Below are positions 11,257-19,575 of a stretch of DNA of 38,540 bases, one piece after another; the first letter of the stretch is position 1; every line of letters begins with the position of its first letter. The translations under genes were made by a program, and so were the position numbers. Source of the stretch: Acidobacteriota bacterium (GTDB lineage Bacteria; Acidobacteriota; Blastocatellia; Pyrinomonadales; Pyrinomonadaceae). The notes beneath the pieces are model-generated. The model was given only the letters and a program-made list of their open reading frames with translations, searched no databases and was not told the DNA's origin. The DNA lies in assembly GCA_003223935.1 (NCBI GenBank), contig QHXQ01000057.1:1-38540 (forward strand). The letters are read 5' to 3'.

Positions 11257-11796
11257 CTAAAGCTCTATCAGTCCTTCCGGCGGATCGACGCGAATCAGTT
11301 TCGCTGCGACGTCAATCTCGACGCAGATGCTTTCGGCGAGCGGGAGCAGATGTTCGCGTCCGCTCTGTGCCTCGGCAATGATCAAAACCGGCGCAGCACC
11401 CGTGTGCAGGACTTCGCGCACGTGCCCCAATTCTCTGCCCTCGATCGTCACGACTCGACAGCCGACGAGTTGCCATTCGTAAAACTCGTCGGCTTCGAGT
11501 TCGATTGCGTCCGCTTCCGGCACAGCGAGTTCATAACCAACCAACTCGCGCGCCGCCTCCGGCGTATCGTAGCCCGCGAACTTCAACACGATGCGCCCTG
11601 AGTGCAGCCAGCTATCTTCAAGCGTCAGGGTGCGTCGCTCGCCTACCGGCGTGACGGCGATCAACTCGTCAAGACCCTCGAAGCGTTCAGGGAAGTCAGT
11701 CAACAATGCCGCGACCACTTCACCGCGTAGGCCACGCGGTTTGATGACGCGCGCGACCGCGACCAGCTCTTCCGCCGATGCGCGCGCCTCGCTCAT
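11257..11796 (-). CDS. rimM: Ribosome maturation factor RimM
   Basis: A 179-residue RimM, which binds S19 and helps mature the 30S head. The N-terminal domain has VARVIKPRGLRGEV (about 13-26), and the C-terminal PRC-barrel domain has FYEWQLVGCRVVTIEG and LGHVREVLHTGAAPVLII, ending HLLPLAESICVEIDVAAKLI. The start ATG overlaps the khpA stop by 4 bp (ATGA-type), which indicates translational coupling. Confidence 0.96.
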   Translation of the reverse strand: MSEARASAEELVAVARVIKPRGLRGEVVAALLTDFPERFEGLDELIAVTPVGERRTLTLEDSWLHSGRIVLKFAGYDTPEAARELVGYELAVPEADAIELEADEFYEWQLVGCRVVTIEGRELGHVREVLHTGAAPVLIIAEAQSGREHLLPLAESICVEIDVAAKLIRVDPPEGLIEL

Positions 11797-12026
11797 TCCA
11801 CGATGTCGAGCACGTAACGCCGGCCGCGCTTCATGCTCACGGCATAGAGCAGCGAACGGATCGCGCGCACGGTCTTGCCTTGCCGGCCGATCACTTTACC
11901 CATGTCGTCCGCCGCCACGCGCACTTCGATCAACGTGGTCTTGCCGTCGCGCTCGATCTCGCGTACGTCCACCGCCTCGGCGTCGTTCACCAGAGCCTTC
12001 ACGATCATCTCGACGGTTTCGCGCAT
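11793..12026 (-). CDS. khpA: KhpA, small KH-domain RNA-binding protein
   Basis: A 77-residue single KH-domain protein. KhpA pairs with KhpB (EloR/Jag) to bind RNA and influence cell elongation and sRNA control in bacteria where it has been studied. The nucleic-acid loop GRQG is at 47-50, inside DDMGKVIGRQGKTVRAI. It sits between rpsP and rimM, its usual place. The ATG at 12026 is directly preceded by a heptad hairpin and has no visible Shine-Dalgarno sequence. The 3' end overlaps rimM by 4 bp. Confidence 0.93.
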   Translation of the reverse strand: MRETVEMIVKALVNDAEAVDVREIERDGKTTLIEVRVAADDMGKVIGRQGKTVRAIRSLLYAVSMKRGRRYVLDIVE

Positions 12027-12030
12027 AATA

Positions 12031-12100
12031 GGTTCAAGGTTGCAGGTTCAAAGTTCAAGGTTCAAGGTCTATTTAACTTTGAACCTTGAACTTGAAACTT
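12031..12100. repeat. Heptad hairpin between rpsP and khpA, word AGGTTCA
   Basis: Five or so AGGTTCA/AAGTTCA words run from 12030 to 12068, and the complement follows at 12076-12101. The arm AAGTTCAAGGTTCAA (12051-12065) pairs with 12079-12093. It uses the same word as the copy at 9788-9849. Confidence 0.88.
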
Positions 12101-12104
12101 TGCA

Positions 12105-12368
12105 CTAAACCGACGCAGCCTCAGTCGTCGCCGCTTTCGTCTGACCTTTGATCAACTGCCGCACCGTGTCGGTCGGCTGTGCGCCGCGCGCAAGCCAATA
12201 GCGCACGCGCTCCATGTTCAACTTCACTTCCGCCGGTTCGCGCGTCGGATTGTACGTCCCCAGATTCTCAAGGTATGCGCCGTCGCGCTTCGACAGTTTC
12301 TCCTTGACGACCACGCGATACGTCGGACTTTTCTTCGCGCCCATGCGCATCAATCGAATAGCTAACAA
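12105..12368 (-). CDS. rpsP: 30S ribosomal protein S16
   Basis: An 87-residue S16, needed for 30S assembly. The family signature is plain: MLAIRLMRMGAKKSPTYRVV at the N-terminus, then DGAYLENLGTYNP and the helix ERVRYWLARGAQPTDTVRQL. The start is TTG at 12366-12368, supported by GGAGG 9 nt upstream; the residues that follow it align with the normal S16 start. It is second in the ffh operon. Confidence 0.96.
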   Translation of the reverse strand: MLAIRLMRMGAKKSPTYRVVVKEKLSKRDGAYLENLGTYNPTREPAEVKLNMERVRYWLARGAQPTDTVRQLIKGQTKAATTEAASV

Positions 12369-12387
12369 CTCTGTATTCCTCCGAAAT

Positions 12388-12459
12388 CAGTTTTCAGTTT
12401 TCAGCTTTCAGTTTCAGCCTCAGCATTTTCTGAAAACTGAAAACCGAAGACTGAAAACT
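12388..12459. repeat. Heptad hairpin between ffh and rpsP, word AGTTTTC
   Basis: AGTTTTC words run from 12389 to 12417; the complement runs from 12430 to 12459. GTTTTCAGTTTTCAG (12390-12404) pairs with 12430-12444. The right end contains the ffh stop codon (TAG, 12458-12460), so the gene ends exactly where the repeat starts. Confidence 0.88.
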
Positions 12460-13960
12460 ATCTTCTCTTCTTATGCCGCGCCTTCTTGCCGCGTTTCTTG
12501 CGTCCGCCGCCGGGCGTTTGTGGCATGGGCGGCATGTCCATGTCGCCGCCGTTGCCGCCCATACCGCTCATGTCGGGCATGCCCATCATGCCGGCCATGC
12601 GGCGCATCATGCGCCCTTTCATGCCGCCCCCGCCGCCGAACAGACCCGCGCCGGAGAACTGCCGCATCATCTGCCGCATCTCCGTGTACTGCTTGATCAG
12701 TTGATTGACCTCGGCGACGGTCGTACCTGAACCCAGCGCGATGCGGCGGCGGCGCCCTGCGTTCAGGACGCGATGATCGTTACGCTCCTCGCGGGTCATC
12801 GAATCAATGATCGCTTCGGTGCGTTTGAGTTCACGCTCCATCTGTGCGGTCTGCTCATCGTTCAACTCCGGCATGCCCAAGCCGCCCAAGAGTTGATCCG
12901 GCAACAGCTTCATGATCTTTGAGAACGAGCCGAGTTTTTTGACCTGCCGCAGTTGGCCGCGAAAATCATCGAGCGTGAACTCGTTCTTTTGCAGCTTCTG
13001 TAACTGCGCCTCAGCCTCTTGCTGATCAACTTTGGACTGCACCTCTTCGATGAGCGACAGCACGTCGCCCATGCCGAGGATGCGCTGCGCGATGCGGTCG
13101 GGATAGAACGGTTCGAGCGCATCATATTTTTCGCCGACGCCGACGAACTTGACGGGCTGGCCCGTCACCTGCTTGATCGAGAGCGCCGCGCCGCCGCGCG
13201 CATCGCCGTCCATCTTCGTCAGCACGACGCCCGTGGTGCCGACCTGTTCGTGGAACTGTTCGGCAGAACGAACTGCATCTTGCCCGGTCATCGCGTCCGC
13301 GACGAAGAGGATTTCGACGGGGCGAGTCTCAGCCTTGATCTGCTTCAACTCGTCCATCAACTCTTGGTCAATATGGAGGCGTCCGGCCGTGTCAACGAGC
13401 AGCGTGTCGTAGCCGGTCTGCTGCGCGTACTTCAGAGCTTCGCGCGCAAGTTCGACCGCGTCGTTCGATTCCGGCTTCTCAAAGAGCGACTGTCCCGTCG
13501 CCTTCGCGATCACTTTCAACTGCTCGCGCGCCGCCGGCCGGTTCACGTCCGTCGAGACCAAGAGCGGCTTGCGCTCCTGATTCTGCGCGAGCCACAGCGC
13601 GATCTTGCCCGTCGAGGTCGTCTTCCCCGACCCTTGCAGGCCGACGATCATGACGACGTTCGGGATCGTTTTCGTGAACACGAGCCGCGAACTTGTGCCG
13701 CCCAACAGTTCGACCAGTTCGTCATAGACGATCTTGACGACCTGCTCCGAAGGCTTCAACTCCTGCCAGACCTGCTGCCCTTCGGCCTTCTCTTTGACCG
13801 CCGCGATGAACTCTTTCGCGACCTTGTAATTGACGTCCGCCTCAAGCAAGGCGAGGCGAATTTCGCGCAACGCCGCCTCGACGTGCTGCGGTGTCAGCAC
13901 GCCTTCACCCCGCAAATTCTTCAGGGTGCGCTTCAGCTTGTCGGACAGAGATTCAAACAT
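12458..13960 (-). CDS. ffh: Signal recognition particle GTPase Ffh (SRP54)
   Basis: A 500-residue Ffh, which with 4.5S RNA binds signal sequences on nascent chains and delivers them to FtsY at the membrane. The N domain covers 1-85; the G domain has G1 GLQGSGKT (107-114), DTAGRLHID, and TKMDGDARGG; the methionine-rich M domain follows from about 300 with FRGQLRQVKKLGSFSKIM and RRRRIALGSGTTVAEVNQL. The last 65 residues are unusual: a run of Gly, Met and Asp followed by a strongly basic tail (GRKKRGKKARHKKRR). The start MFESLSDKL is the family norm. It is the first gene of the operon and has its own promoter. The TAG stop lies in a heptad repeat. Confidence 0.97.
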   Translation of the reverse strand: MFESLSDKLKRTLKNLRGEGVLTPQHVEAALREIRLALLEADVNYKVAKEFIAAVKEKAEGQQVWQELKPSEQVVKIVYDELVELLGGTSSRLVFTKTIPNVVMIVGLQGSGKTTSTGKIALWLAQNQERKPLLVSTDVNRPAAREQLKVIAKATGQSLFEKPESNDAVELAREALKYAQQTGYDTLLVDTAGRLHIDQELMDELKQIKAETRPVEILFVADAMTGQDAVRSAEQFHEQVGTTGVVLTKMDGDARGGAALSIKQVTGQPVKFVGVGEKYDALEPFYPDRIAQRILGMGDVLSLIEEVQSKVDQQEAEAQLQKLQKNEFTLDDFRGQLRQVKKLGSFSKIMKLLPDQLLGGLGMPELNDEQTAQMERELKRTEAIIDSMTREERNDHRVLNAGRRRRIALGSGTTVAEVNQLIKQYTEMRQMMRQFSGAGLFGGGGGMKGRMMRRMAGMMGMPDMSGMGGNGGDMDMPPMPQTPGGGRKKRGKKARHKKRR

Positions 13961-14002
13961 GACAGCTTAAGAGACGACCACAGACTGTAGTCGAAAACTG
14001 AG

Positions 14003-14031
14003 ATGATAACGGCGCGGGCGAGGAGAGTCAA
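14003..14031 (-). promoter_or_regulatory. Sigma-70 promoter of the ffh-rpsP-khpA-rimM-trmD-rplS operon
   Basis: On the - strand, TTGACT (14026-14031) and TATCAT (14003-14008) are separated by exactly 17 bp, 5/6 matches each. The transcription start would be near 13996, about 36 nt before the ffh ATG. Confidence 0.65.
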
Positions 14032-14079
14032 GGAAGGAGCTAAACCGTCTCGACAGGCGGATTTCGTGGGTCAGATGCT

Positions 14080-15639
14080 TCAGTACGCATCGTCGCCGCG
14101 CAGCATGACGGGCAGCGTGCGCAGGATGATCTTGAGGTCTAAGAGGAGCGACCAGTTTTCGATGTAGAAGAGATCGAGCTTGACCATTTCGTCGAACGAG
14201 AGCCGGTTGCGCCCTGAGACTTGCCAGAGGCCGGTCAGCCCCGGCTTCATGTCGAGCCGCTTGCGATGCCAGAGTTCGTAAGCTTCAACTTCATAAGGGA
14301 TCGGCGGGCGCGGGCCGACGATGCTCATGTCGCCGCGCAGGACGTTCAAAAGCTGCGGCAACTCGTCGAGACTCAGCCGCCTGAGCACACGCCCGACGCG
14401 CGTCACGCGCGGGTCGGTGTGCAGTTTATAGACCGGCCGCCGCTCGTCGCCGAGATTCGTGTCGGGCTGGCCCATGATGAGCTTGCGTTGATATTCGCGG
14501 TGTGCGCGGTCGTCCGCGTCTGCGCGCATCGTGCGAAACTTGAGGAAGAGAAAGACGCGCCCGTCCATGCCGACGCGCTCTTGGCGATAGAAGACGGGGC
14601 CGCGCGAATCGAGTTTGATCAGCAGCGCGATGATGAGCCAGACGGGCGCGAGCAGCGTGAGTGTGAGCGCGGCGACGCAGATATCGAGGCTGCGCTTGAC
14701 GACGCGCGCCCAACCGGAGAGCGGCTCGCGGAAGAGTTGGATCATCGGCAGCGCGCCGATCTGATCGATCTCGGTCTTGCGCGGCAGACAGTTGAACAGA
14801 CTCGGTGCGATGCGAAACTCAACCTTGCGCATGCGCCCGACGCGCATCATCACGTCGAACAGCAGTTCGCCAGCGACGCGCGGGTCTGTGATGATGACCT
14901 CGTTCGCGCCGGTCTCGCGGATCAACTCTGCGAGCGTAGAGACCTCGCCCACGACCGGCACGCCTTCAAATTTCTCCGGCACGTTGTCATCCAACGGGCC
15001 GTTCTCGACGACGCCGATCACGCGATAGCCAAGCTCAGGGCGCGCGCGCAGTTCCGTCACACACAGCGCCGCTTCGGCGTTGCGTCCGACCACAAGCGTC
15101 GGGATCAGATTGATCTCGCGTCGTCGTGCTGCGGCCTGTGCCGCGCGCACAGACAGGCGCAGCAGGCTGAGTGTCGTGAGCGCGAGACAGAAATCGAGCA
15201 GGAAGACGCCGCGCGAATACGAGAAGGCGCTGTAGGTGAAGCCGCCGCGATAAAGAAACGCAATCGCGACGAGCAGGAGCGAGCCGACCGCCGTCGCCTT
15301 GAAGATGCGCACCAGTTCGTCCACATAAGAGAACTCGCCGCGCAAGCGGTACAGATCGTAATAGCCTTGCGCCAACAGCCGCACCGGCAGCACGAACAAC
15401 AACACGGCCGCATAAGGTCTGAACTCCAAACTCCAAGCCCAATGCCCCGTGCCCCAACGCAACACAATCGCATACCCCTCGCGCAAGTGATACGCCAGCA
15501 GAAACGCGCCCAACGCCACCAACGCATCCGTCAACATGAGCGCCGCCTGCACCGTCGGCAACACCCAACGCGGCGCAACGCCCGGCACGCGCACCGTGCT
15601 TGCGTCAATCCTCGGCTGCTTTAGCTGTTCAACGCGCAT
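14080..15639 (-). CDS. Polyprenyl-phosphate sugar-1-phosphate transferase (WbaP/CpsE family)
   Basis: A 519-residue membrane enzyme that starts a polysaccharide repeat unit by moving a sugar-1-phosphate from a nucleotide sugar to undecaprenyl phosphate. About five N-terminal membrane segments lie in the first 170 residues; a soluble nucleotide-binding-like domain ([10 protein letters not shown]...[11 protein letters not shown]) follows; the catalytic bacterial sugar transferase domain starts at [11 protein letters not shown] with one more membrane stretch. Its signatures [41 protein letters not shown] and [13 protein letters not shown] are all present. The start at ATG 15639 abuts a hairpin with no Shine-Dalgarno sequence. 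The hexose used (Glc-1-P or Gal-1-P) cannot be told. It is the key gene that marks this region as an exopolysaccharide or O-antigen cluster. Confidence 0.93.
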   Translation of the reverse strand: MRVEQLKQPRIDASTVRVPGVAPRWVLPTVQAALMLTDALVALGAFLLAYHLREGYAIVLRWGTGHWAWSLEFRPYAAVLLFVLPVRLLAQGYYDLYRLRGEFSYVDELVRIFKATAVGSLLLVAIAFLYRGGFTYSAFSYSRGVFLLDFCLALTTLSLLRLSVRAAQAAARRREINLIPTLVVGRNAEAALCVTELRARPELGYRVIGVVENGPLDDNVPEKFEGVPVVGEVSTLAELIRETGANEVIITDPRVAGELLFDVMMRVGRMRKVEFRIAPSLFNCLPRKTEIDQIGALPMIQLFREPLSGWARVVKRSLDICVAALTLTLLAPVWLIIALLIKLDSRGPVFYRQERVGMDGRVFLFLKFRTMRADADDRAHREYQRKLIMGQPDTNLGDERRPVYKLHTDPRVTRVGRVLRRLSLDELPQLLNVLRGDMSIVGPRPPIPYEVEAYELWHRKRLDMKPGLTGLWQVSGRNRLSFDEMVKLDLFYIENWSLLLDLKIILRTLPVMLRGDDAY

Positions 15640-15640
15640 A

Positions 15641-15696
15641 AGATGATTGCTTCAGTTGTTCATTGAAAATGAACAACTGAAGCAATGAAGCAATTC
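15641..15696. repeat. Perfect 19-bp hairpin between asnB and the sugar transferase
   Basis: Arms 15646-15664 and 15668-15686 pair perfectly around a 3-nt loop. The right arm continues as 8-nt words (TGAAGCAA twice), so the period here is 8 instead of 7. It fills the gap from the sugar transferase start to 2 bp before the asnB stop. Confidence 0.85.
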
Positions 15697-15697
15697 G

Positions 15698-17638
15698 TCA
15701 CCCTCTAATCTCTTCCTTCTGTTGCTCGATCCTTCGCGGCGTTTCGATGAAGCTTTCGTGCCAGAGTTCAAAGACGAGGAGTGCCCAGAGGAGTTTGCGA
15801 TGATTGGCGATGCCGCGCTCGTGTTCGTCTTGTAGGCGCGCGACGTAAGCCGGATCGAACAGGCCGTGCCGGCGGAGGCGCGCGGGCGCGAGCAGGTCAC
15901 GTGCAAGCGGGCGCAGACGATGCTTGAGCCATTCGGCGACGGGCACGCCGAAACCTTTCTTGCCGCGCCGTGTGACGAACGAGGGCAAGAGCGGCGCAAC
16001 CGCGCGCTTCAAGATGTATTTGCCGGTGCGCCCGCGCAGTTTGTAGTTGAACGGGAGTGCCGCCGCGTATTCAACCACGCGCTTATCTAAAAACGGCGCG
16101 CGCACTTCGAGCGAGACGGCCATGCTCGTGCGATCAACTTTGGTCAGGATGTCTTCCGCGAGGTAGAGTTTCGTGTCGAGGTATTGCATGCGCTCAATCG
16201 GATCGGCGGCGTCGCAAGCGTCGTAGAGTTCGCGCGCTTGGGCGTAAACATCCGCGTCCGTTTTGCGCTTCACGTCCGATGTGAGCAGCGCGTCCTGTTC
16301 GCGCGGCGTGAACGAACCGAACCAGATGTGATGACGCGCGACCATGTCGGCATGATTCATGCCTTCGAGAAACTTGCGCGCTTTGAAATCCAACGACAGA
16401 TTTTTGGTCTTGACCGGCAACAGACGAATCGCCGGCTCAACCAACAGACGCGACAACGCGCGCGGCATGTGTTCGTAAACCCGCGCGACGCGATGACCGA
16501 GATACATCGGATAGCCCGCGAAGATTTCGTCGCCGCCATCGCCGCCAAGCGCAACGGTCACGTGCTGGCGCGTGAAGCGCGAGAGTAAGTAGGTCGGCAC
16601 GACCGACGGATCGCTTAGAGGCTCGTCCAACCACGAACCGATCTCGCCGACGAGATCGGCCGCCAAGTCTGCGCTCAGCCGCTCCTCGTGATGATCCGTG
16701 CCGAGAAAGTCCGCGACGCCGCGCGCGTAAGCCGACTCGTCGAAAGATTTTTCTGCGAACGAGATCGAGAACGTCTTGACCGGCGCATGCGAGGCGCGCA
16801 CGGCAAACGCCGTGACCGTTGACGAATCAACGCCGCCCGACAACAGCACGCCGAGCGGCACGTCCGAGACGAGCCGCATGCGCACGGAATCCGCGAGCAG
16901 TTCGCGCACCTGCTCCGTCGCTTCCTGTTCGTCGGGCATGGGATCAAGTTTGCGATAACTCAGTTGCCAGTACGGACGAACTTCGACACGCCCATCTTCG
17001 AGCGTGAGCACATGCGCGGCAGGAAGTTTCTGTATGCCTTCGTAGATCGAGAGCGGCGCGGGGACATAATCGAAGGCGAGATATTGCCGGAGCGCCGCGA
17101 GGTTGAGTTGCGTCTTAACGGCCGGATGCGCGAGCAAGACTTTCGGTTCAGAGGCGAACAGCAGTTGTCCTTGAAAGACGCCCCAGTACAGAGGTTTCTC
17201 GCCGAGCGGATCGCGCGCGAGCAATAACCGCCGCGCCCGCGCGTCCCACAGAGCGAACGCGAACATGCCGTTCAAATGATCGAGCATCCGCGCGCCGTAC
17301 TCTTCATAGAGATGCGGCAACACTTCTGTATCTGACGAACTCCGAAACGCATGCCCGCGCGCTTCGAGTTCGGCGCGCAACTCACGATAGTTATAAATCT
17401 CGCCGTTCAAGATGACGGCGACACTTCTGTCCTCGTTCCACACCGGCTGCTCGCCCGTCGCCAGATCGATGATCGCCAAGCGCCGCATGCCAAGCCCGAC
17501 GCCCTGCGCAACCATCACCCCTTCCGAGTCCGGCCCACGATGCACTATCCGCTCACACATCGAGCGCAACAACTCCGCCGCGCCCTCCGCAGGCGGCACG
17601 CGCGCATCCATGTAAGCCCAGCCGGTTATGCCACACAT
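15698..17638 (-). CDS. asnB: Asparagine synthase (glutamine-hydrolysing), AsnB type
   Basis: A 646-residue two-domain amidotransferase. The N-terminal glutaminase domain has the nucleophile Cys2 (MCGITGW), LAIIDL (54-59) and NGEIYNY (78-84); the C-terminal synthetase has the ATP PP-loop SGGVDSS (267-273) and a GGDGGDEIFAGYP motif. The enzyme makes an amide from glutamine ammonia with ATP. Classic AsnB makes asparagine, but long versions in surface-polysaccharide loci are thought to amidate sugar acids or peptide groups. Position between the sugar transferase and a GT2 gene suggests the latter role, which is inference. ATG 17638 has no Shine-Dalgarno sequence; a heptad hairpin lies directly upstream. 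Confidence 0.92.
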   Translation of the reverse strand: MCGITGWAYMDARVPPAEGAAELLRSMCERIVHRGPDSEGVMVAQGVGLGMRRLAIIDLATGEQPVWNEDRSVAVILNGEIYNYRELRAELEARGHAFRSSSDTEVLPHLYEEYGARMLDHLNGMFAFALWDARARRLLLARDPLGEKPLYWGVFQGQLLFASEPKVLLAHPAVKTQLNLAALRQYLAFDYVPAPLSIYEGIQKLPAAHVLTLEDGRVEVRPYWQLSYRKLDPMPDEQEATEQVRELLADSVRMRLVSDVPLGVLLSGGVDSSTVTAFAVRASHAPVKTFSISFAEKSFDESAYARGVADFLGTDHHEERLSADLAADLVGEIGSWLDEPLSDPSVVPTYLLSRFTRQHVTVALGGDGGDEIFAGYPMYLGHRVARVYEHMPRALSRLLVEPAIRLLPVKTKNLSLDFKARKFLEGMNHADMVARHHIWFGSFTPREQDALLTSDVKRKTDADVYAQARELYDACDAADPIERMQYLDTKLYLAEDILTKVDRTSMAVSLEVRAPFLDKRVVEYAAALPFNYKLRGRTGKYILKRAVAPLLPSFVTRRGKKGFGVPVAEWLKHRLRPLARDLLAPARLRRHGLFDPAYVARLQDEHERGIANHRKLLWALLVFELWHESFIETPRRIEQQKEEIRG

Positions 17639-17642
17639 AATG

Positions 17643-17708
17643 CAAGTGATGAGTGATGAGTGCAGAGTGCAGAATCAATTCATCATTCTGCACTCTGCAC
17701 TCATCACT
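17643..17708. repeat. Heptad hairpin, words AGTGATG and AGTGCAG
   Basis: AGTGATG twice and AGTGCAG twice run from 17645 to 17672. Arms 17652-17675 and 17685-17708 are a perfect 24-bp inverted repeat with a 9-nt loop. The right arm contains the TGA stop of the GT2 gene (17704-17706). Confidence 0.93.
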
Positions 17709-18744
17709 TTTCTTCAAACCCTATCCGCTCGCGCACCGCATAGATCGCTTTGGCTTGCGATTCGTGGTAGGTGCGCACGAGCATCTCCGCGAGCAAGCCC
17801 ATGAGAATGAACTGCACGCCGACGGCGAACATGACGATGGTCAGGATCGGCAACGGCGTTAAGATAAAGGAGACGCCCTTCCAGAGTTTTAAGATGACGG
17901 CCCACAGCCCCGCGAACAGCGAGATCATGAAGGCGAGCGTGCCGAATGTGCCGAAGACGTAGATCGGTTTCGTCTGATACGACGCCATGAACTTGATCGT
18001 GATCAGATCAAAGACGACTTTGAGCGTGCGTGAGAGACCGTACTTCGATTTGCCCATCGTGCGCGCGTGATGCTCGACGGGAATCTCTGTCACACGCGCG
18101 CCGGCCCAAGAGGCGTAGATTGGAATGAAGCGGTGCATCTCGCCGTAGAGGCGCACGTCAACGAGCACGTCGCGGCGATAGGCTTTCAAGGAACAGCCAT
18201 AGTCGTGCAAGGGCACGCCGCCGATCCAAGAGATGAGCCGGTTCGCCAGCATCGAGGGAACCTTGCGCGTGAACATTTTGTCCTGCCGGTTTTTGCGCCA
18301 GCCGGAAACTACGTCGAAGCCTTCGTCGAGTTCGTCGAGCAGACGCGCGATGTCGGCCGGATCGTTTTGCAGGTCTGCGTCCATCGGGATGAGCACGCGC
18401 CCACGCGCGGCATCAATGCCGGCGCTCATCGCGGCCGTCTGCCCGTAGTTGCGGCGCAGCGAGATGACGCGCACACGCGCATCTTGCGCGGCGATCTCGC
18501 GCAGGACGTTGAGGCTGTTATCGGTCGAGCCGTCGTCCACGTAGATCACTTCGGCGCTGCGCCCGAGCGCCGTCAGCGCCGCGTCCATCTTCTCATGCAA
18601 CGGGCGCAGGTTCGGTTCTTCATTGAGCACAGGCAGAAAGACCGAGATGTCCGGCGCATCGTCGGCTTCATACGCGCGTGCCTCAGTTGCGAGTGCACTT
18701 GGGCGCGCGCGCTTTACAGTCTCTTCTTCGTCGTAAACTCTCAT
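17704..18744 (-). CDS. GT2 glycosyltransferase, polyprenyl-phosphate type (GtrB/ArnC-like)
   Basis: A 346-residue membrane-bound GT2. The catalytic domain has FLPVLNEEPNL, the donor motif VDDGSTD (69-75) and the metal-binding DAD (122-124) in MDADLQNDP. Two C-terminal membrane segments (about 252-277 and 283-311) are typical of GtrB/ArnC/DPM1-like enzymes that load a sugar onto polyprenyl phosphate on the cytoplasmic face. The stop TGA is inside a heptad hairpin. GGAG precedes the ATG, and the gene follows the methyltransferase after only 3 bp, so they are one transcript. An N-terminal extension of about 30 residues is poorly conserved-looking. Confidence 0.9.
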   Translation of the reverse strand: MRVYDEEETVKRARPSALATEARAYEADDAPDISVFLPVLNEEPNLRPLHEKMDAALTALGRSAEVIYVDDGSTDNSLNVLREIAAQDARVRVISLRRNYGQTAAMSAGIDAARGRVLIPMDADLQNDPADIARLLDELDEGFDVVSGWRKNRQDKMFTRKVPSMLANRLISWIGGVPLHDYGCSLKAYRRDVLVDVRLYGEMHRFIPIYASWAGARVTEIPVEHHARTMGKSKYGLSRTLKVVFDLITIKFMASYQTKPIYVFGTFGTLAFMISLFAGLWAVILKLWKGVSFILTPLPILTIVMFAVGVQFILMGLLAEMLVRTYHESQAKAIYAVRERIGFEEK

Positions 18745-18747
18745 TAC

Positions 18748-19494
18748 TTATTCCATTCTCCGCGCCACGCAGACGAGCGAGACGCCAACGGGGAGATTTG
18801 CGTGCCGCAACCAATAGCGCTCTGCGCCGAGCACACGCCCGAACAAGCCATTCAATGCGGCGACGTTGATGTTGTTCTCCGACGCGGGGCGCGCGCCCGT
18901 CAAGCGCATGAGCAGACGGCCCGCGAGGATCGGCGCGAGGAAGGTTATATTGGCATAGGTCGCGCGTTCAACTCGCAACCCGGCGGCGCGCAACCTTCGG
19001 CACAACTGCGCGCGTGTGTAGCGCCGCCGATGATTGCTCACATCGTCCTGCACGCCCCAGAGCCACATGAACGCGGGCACGAACAGCAACGCGCAGCCGC
19101 CGACCTTCAACACGCGCCGCATCTCACTCAAGCCCTGCGTATCATCGTCCAGATGTTCGACCACATCAAGCGCGGTGACGAGATCAAACGTTGCATCCTT
19201 GTAAGGCAGAGCTTCGGCCGCGCCCGCTTGGACTCGCGTCAGTCCACGCGCACGACAAAACGCCAACGCTTCGTCCGACACGTCCACGCCCTCCGCGTCG
19301 CCAAAGCGCGCCAACATCTCAAGGTTTGCGCCCGTGCCGCAGCCCACATCTAAGATGCGCGGTCGCTCCTCGTTGCGCACCGGCAGCGTCGGCACAAGCT
19401 GCGCGAGAAAACTTTCGAGGATGCGCCGCCGCCCGGCGAACCACCAGTGCGCGCCCTCAACCTCGTACATGATTGCGTAAGTGTGTTGCTGCAT
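18748..19494 (-). CDS. SAM-dependent class I methyltransferase
   Basis: A 248-residue methyltransferase. Motif I is ILDVGCGTGANLEML, motif II/acidic is GVDVSDEAL, and the post-motif DLVTALDVVEHLDDD plus LKVGGCALLFVPAF complete the fold. It opens with HTYAIMYEVEGAHWWFAGRR, a start shared with the methyltransferase gene at 37683-38447, so they are paralogues. ATG 19494 is chosen; a longer frame to 19563 only adds translated heptad repeat (residues like LVTYHSSLFS). The substrate is probably a sugar or lipid-linked glycan, given the neighbours. Confidence 0.85.
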   Translation of the reverse strand: MQQHTYAIMYEVEGAHWWFAGRRRILESFLAQLVPTLPVRNEERPRILDVGCGTGANLEMLARFGDAEGVDVSDEALAFCRARGLTRVQAGAAEALPYKDATFDLVTALDVVEHLDDDTQGLSEMRRVLKVGGCALLFVPAFMWLWGVQDDVSNHRRRYTRAQLCRRLRAAGLRVERATYANITFLAPILAGRLLMRLTGARPASENNINVAALNGLFGRVLGAERYWLRHANLPVGVSLVCVARRME

Positions 19495-19499
19495 TGAAA

Positions 19500-19575
19500 A
19501 CAATGACGAGTGATAAGTGACAAGTGACAAGCAAGACAGAGATTTTAACTCGTCACTCATCACTTGTCGCTGCTC
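19500..19575. repeat. Heptad hairpin, words AAGTGAC and GAGTGAT
   Basis: GAGTGAT and AAGTGAC words run from 19508 to 19532. Arms 19505-19521 and 19552-19568 pair over 17 bp with one G-U pair and one mismatch. The right arm encodes the last residues (TSDE) and the TGA stop of the gene on its right. Confidence 0.85.

Noticed and set aside
9788..12459. CRISPR array
   Set aside because: The repeats are 7-nt tandem words with their complements in hairpins; there are no equal-length unique spacers and no cas genes.
14221..15624. 467-codon open frame on the + strand opposite the sugar transferase
   Set aside because: It lies wholly opposite a clear enzyme gene; the composition (His/Arg/Asp/Gln-rich, no family motif) is what the complement of a GC-rich gene gives.
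18067..19353. 428-codon open frame on the + strand
   Set aside because: It runs across the complement of two convincing genes (GT2 and methyltransferase) and their junction, without any motif; treated as a shadow.
19495..19563. N-terminal extension of the methyltransferase to 19563
   Set aside because: These codons translate the heptad hairpin; the family N-terminus begins at 19494.
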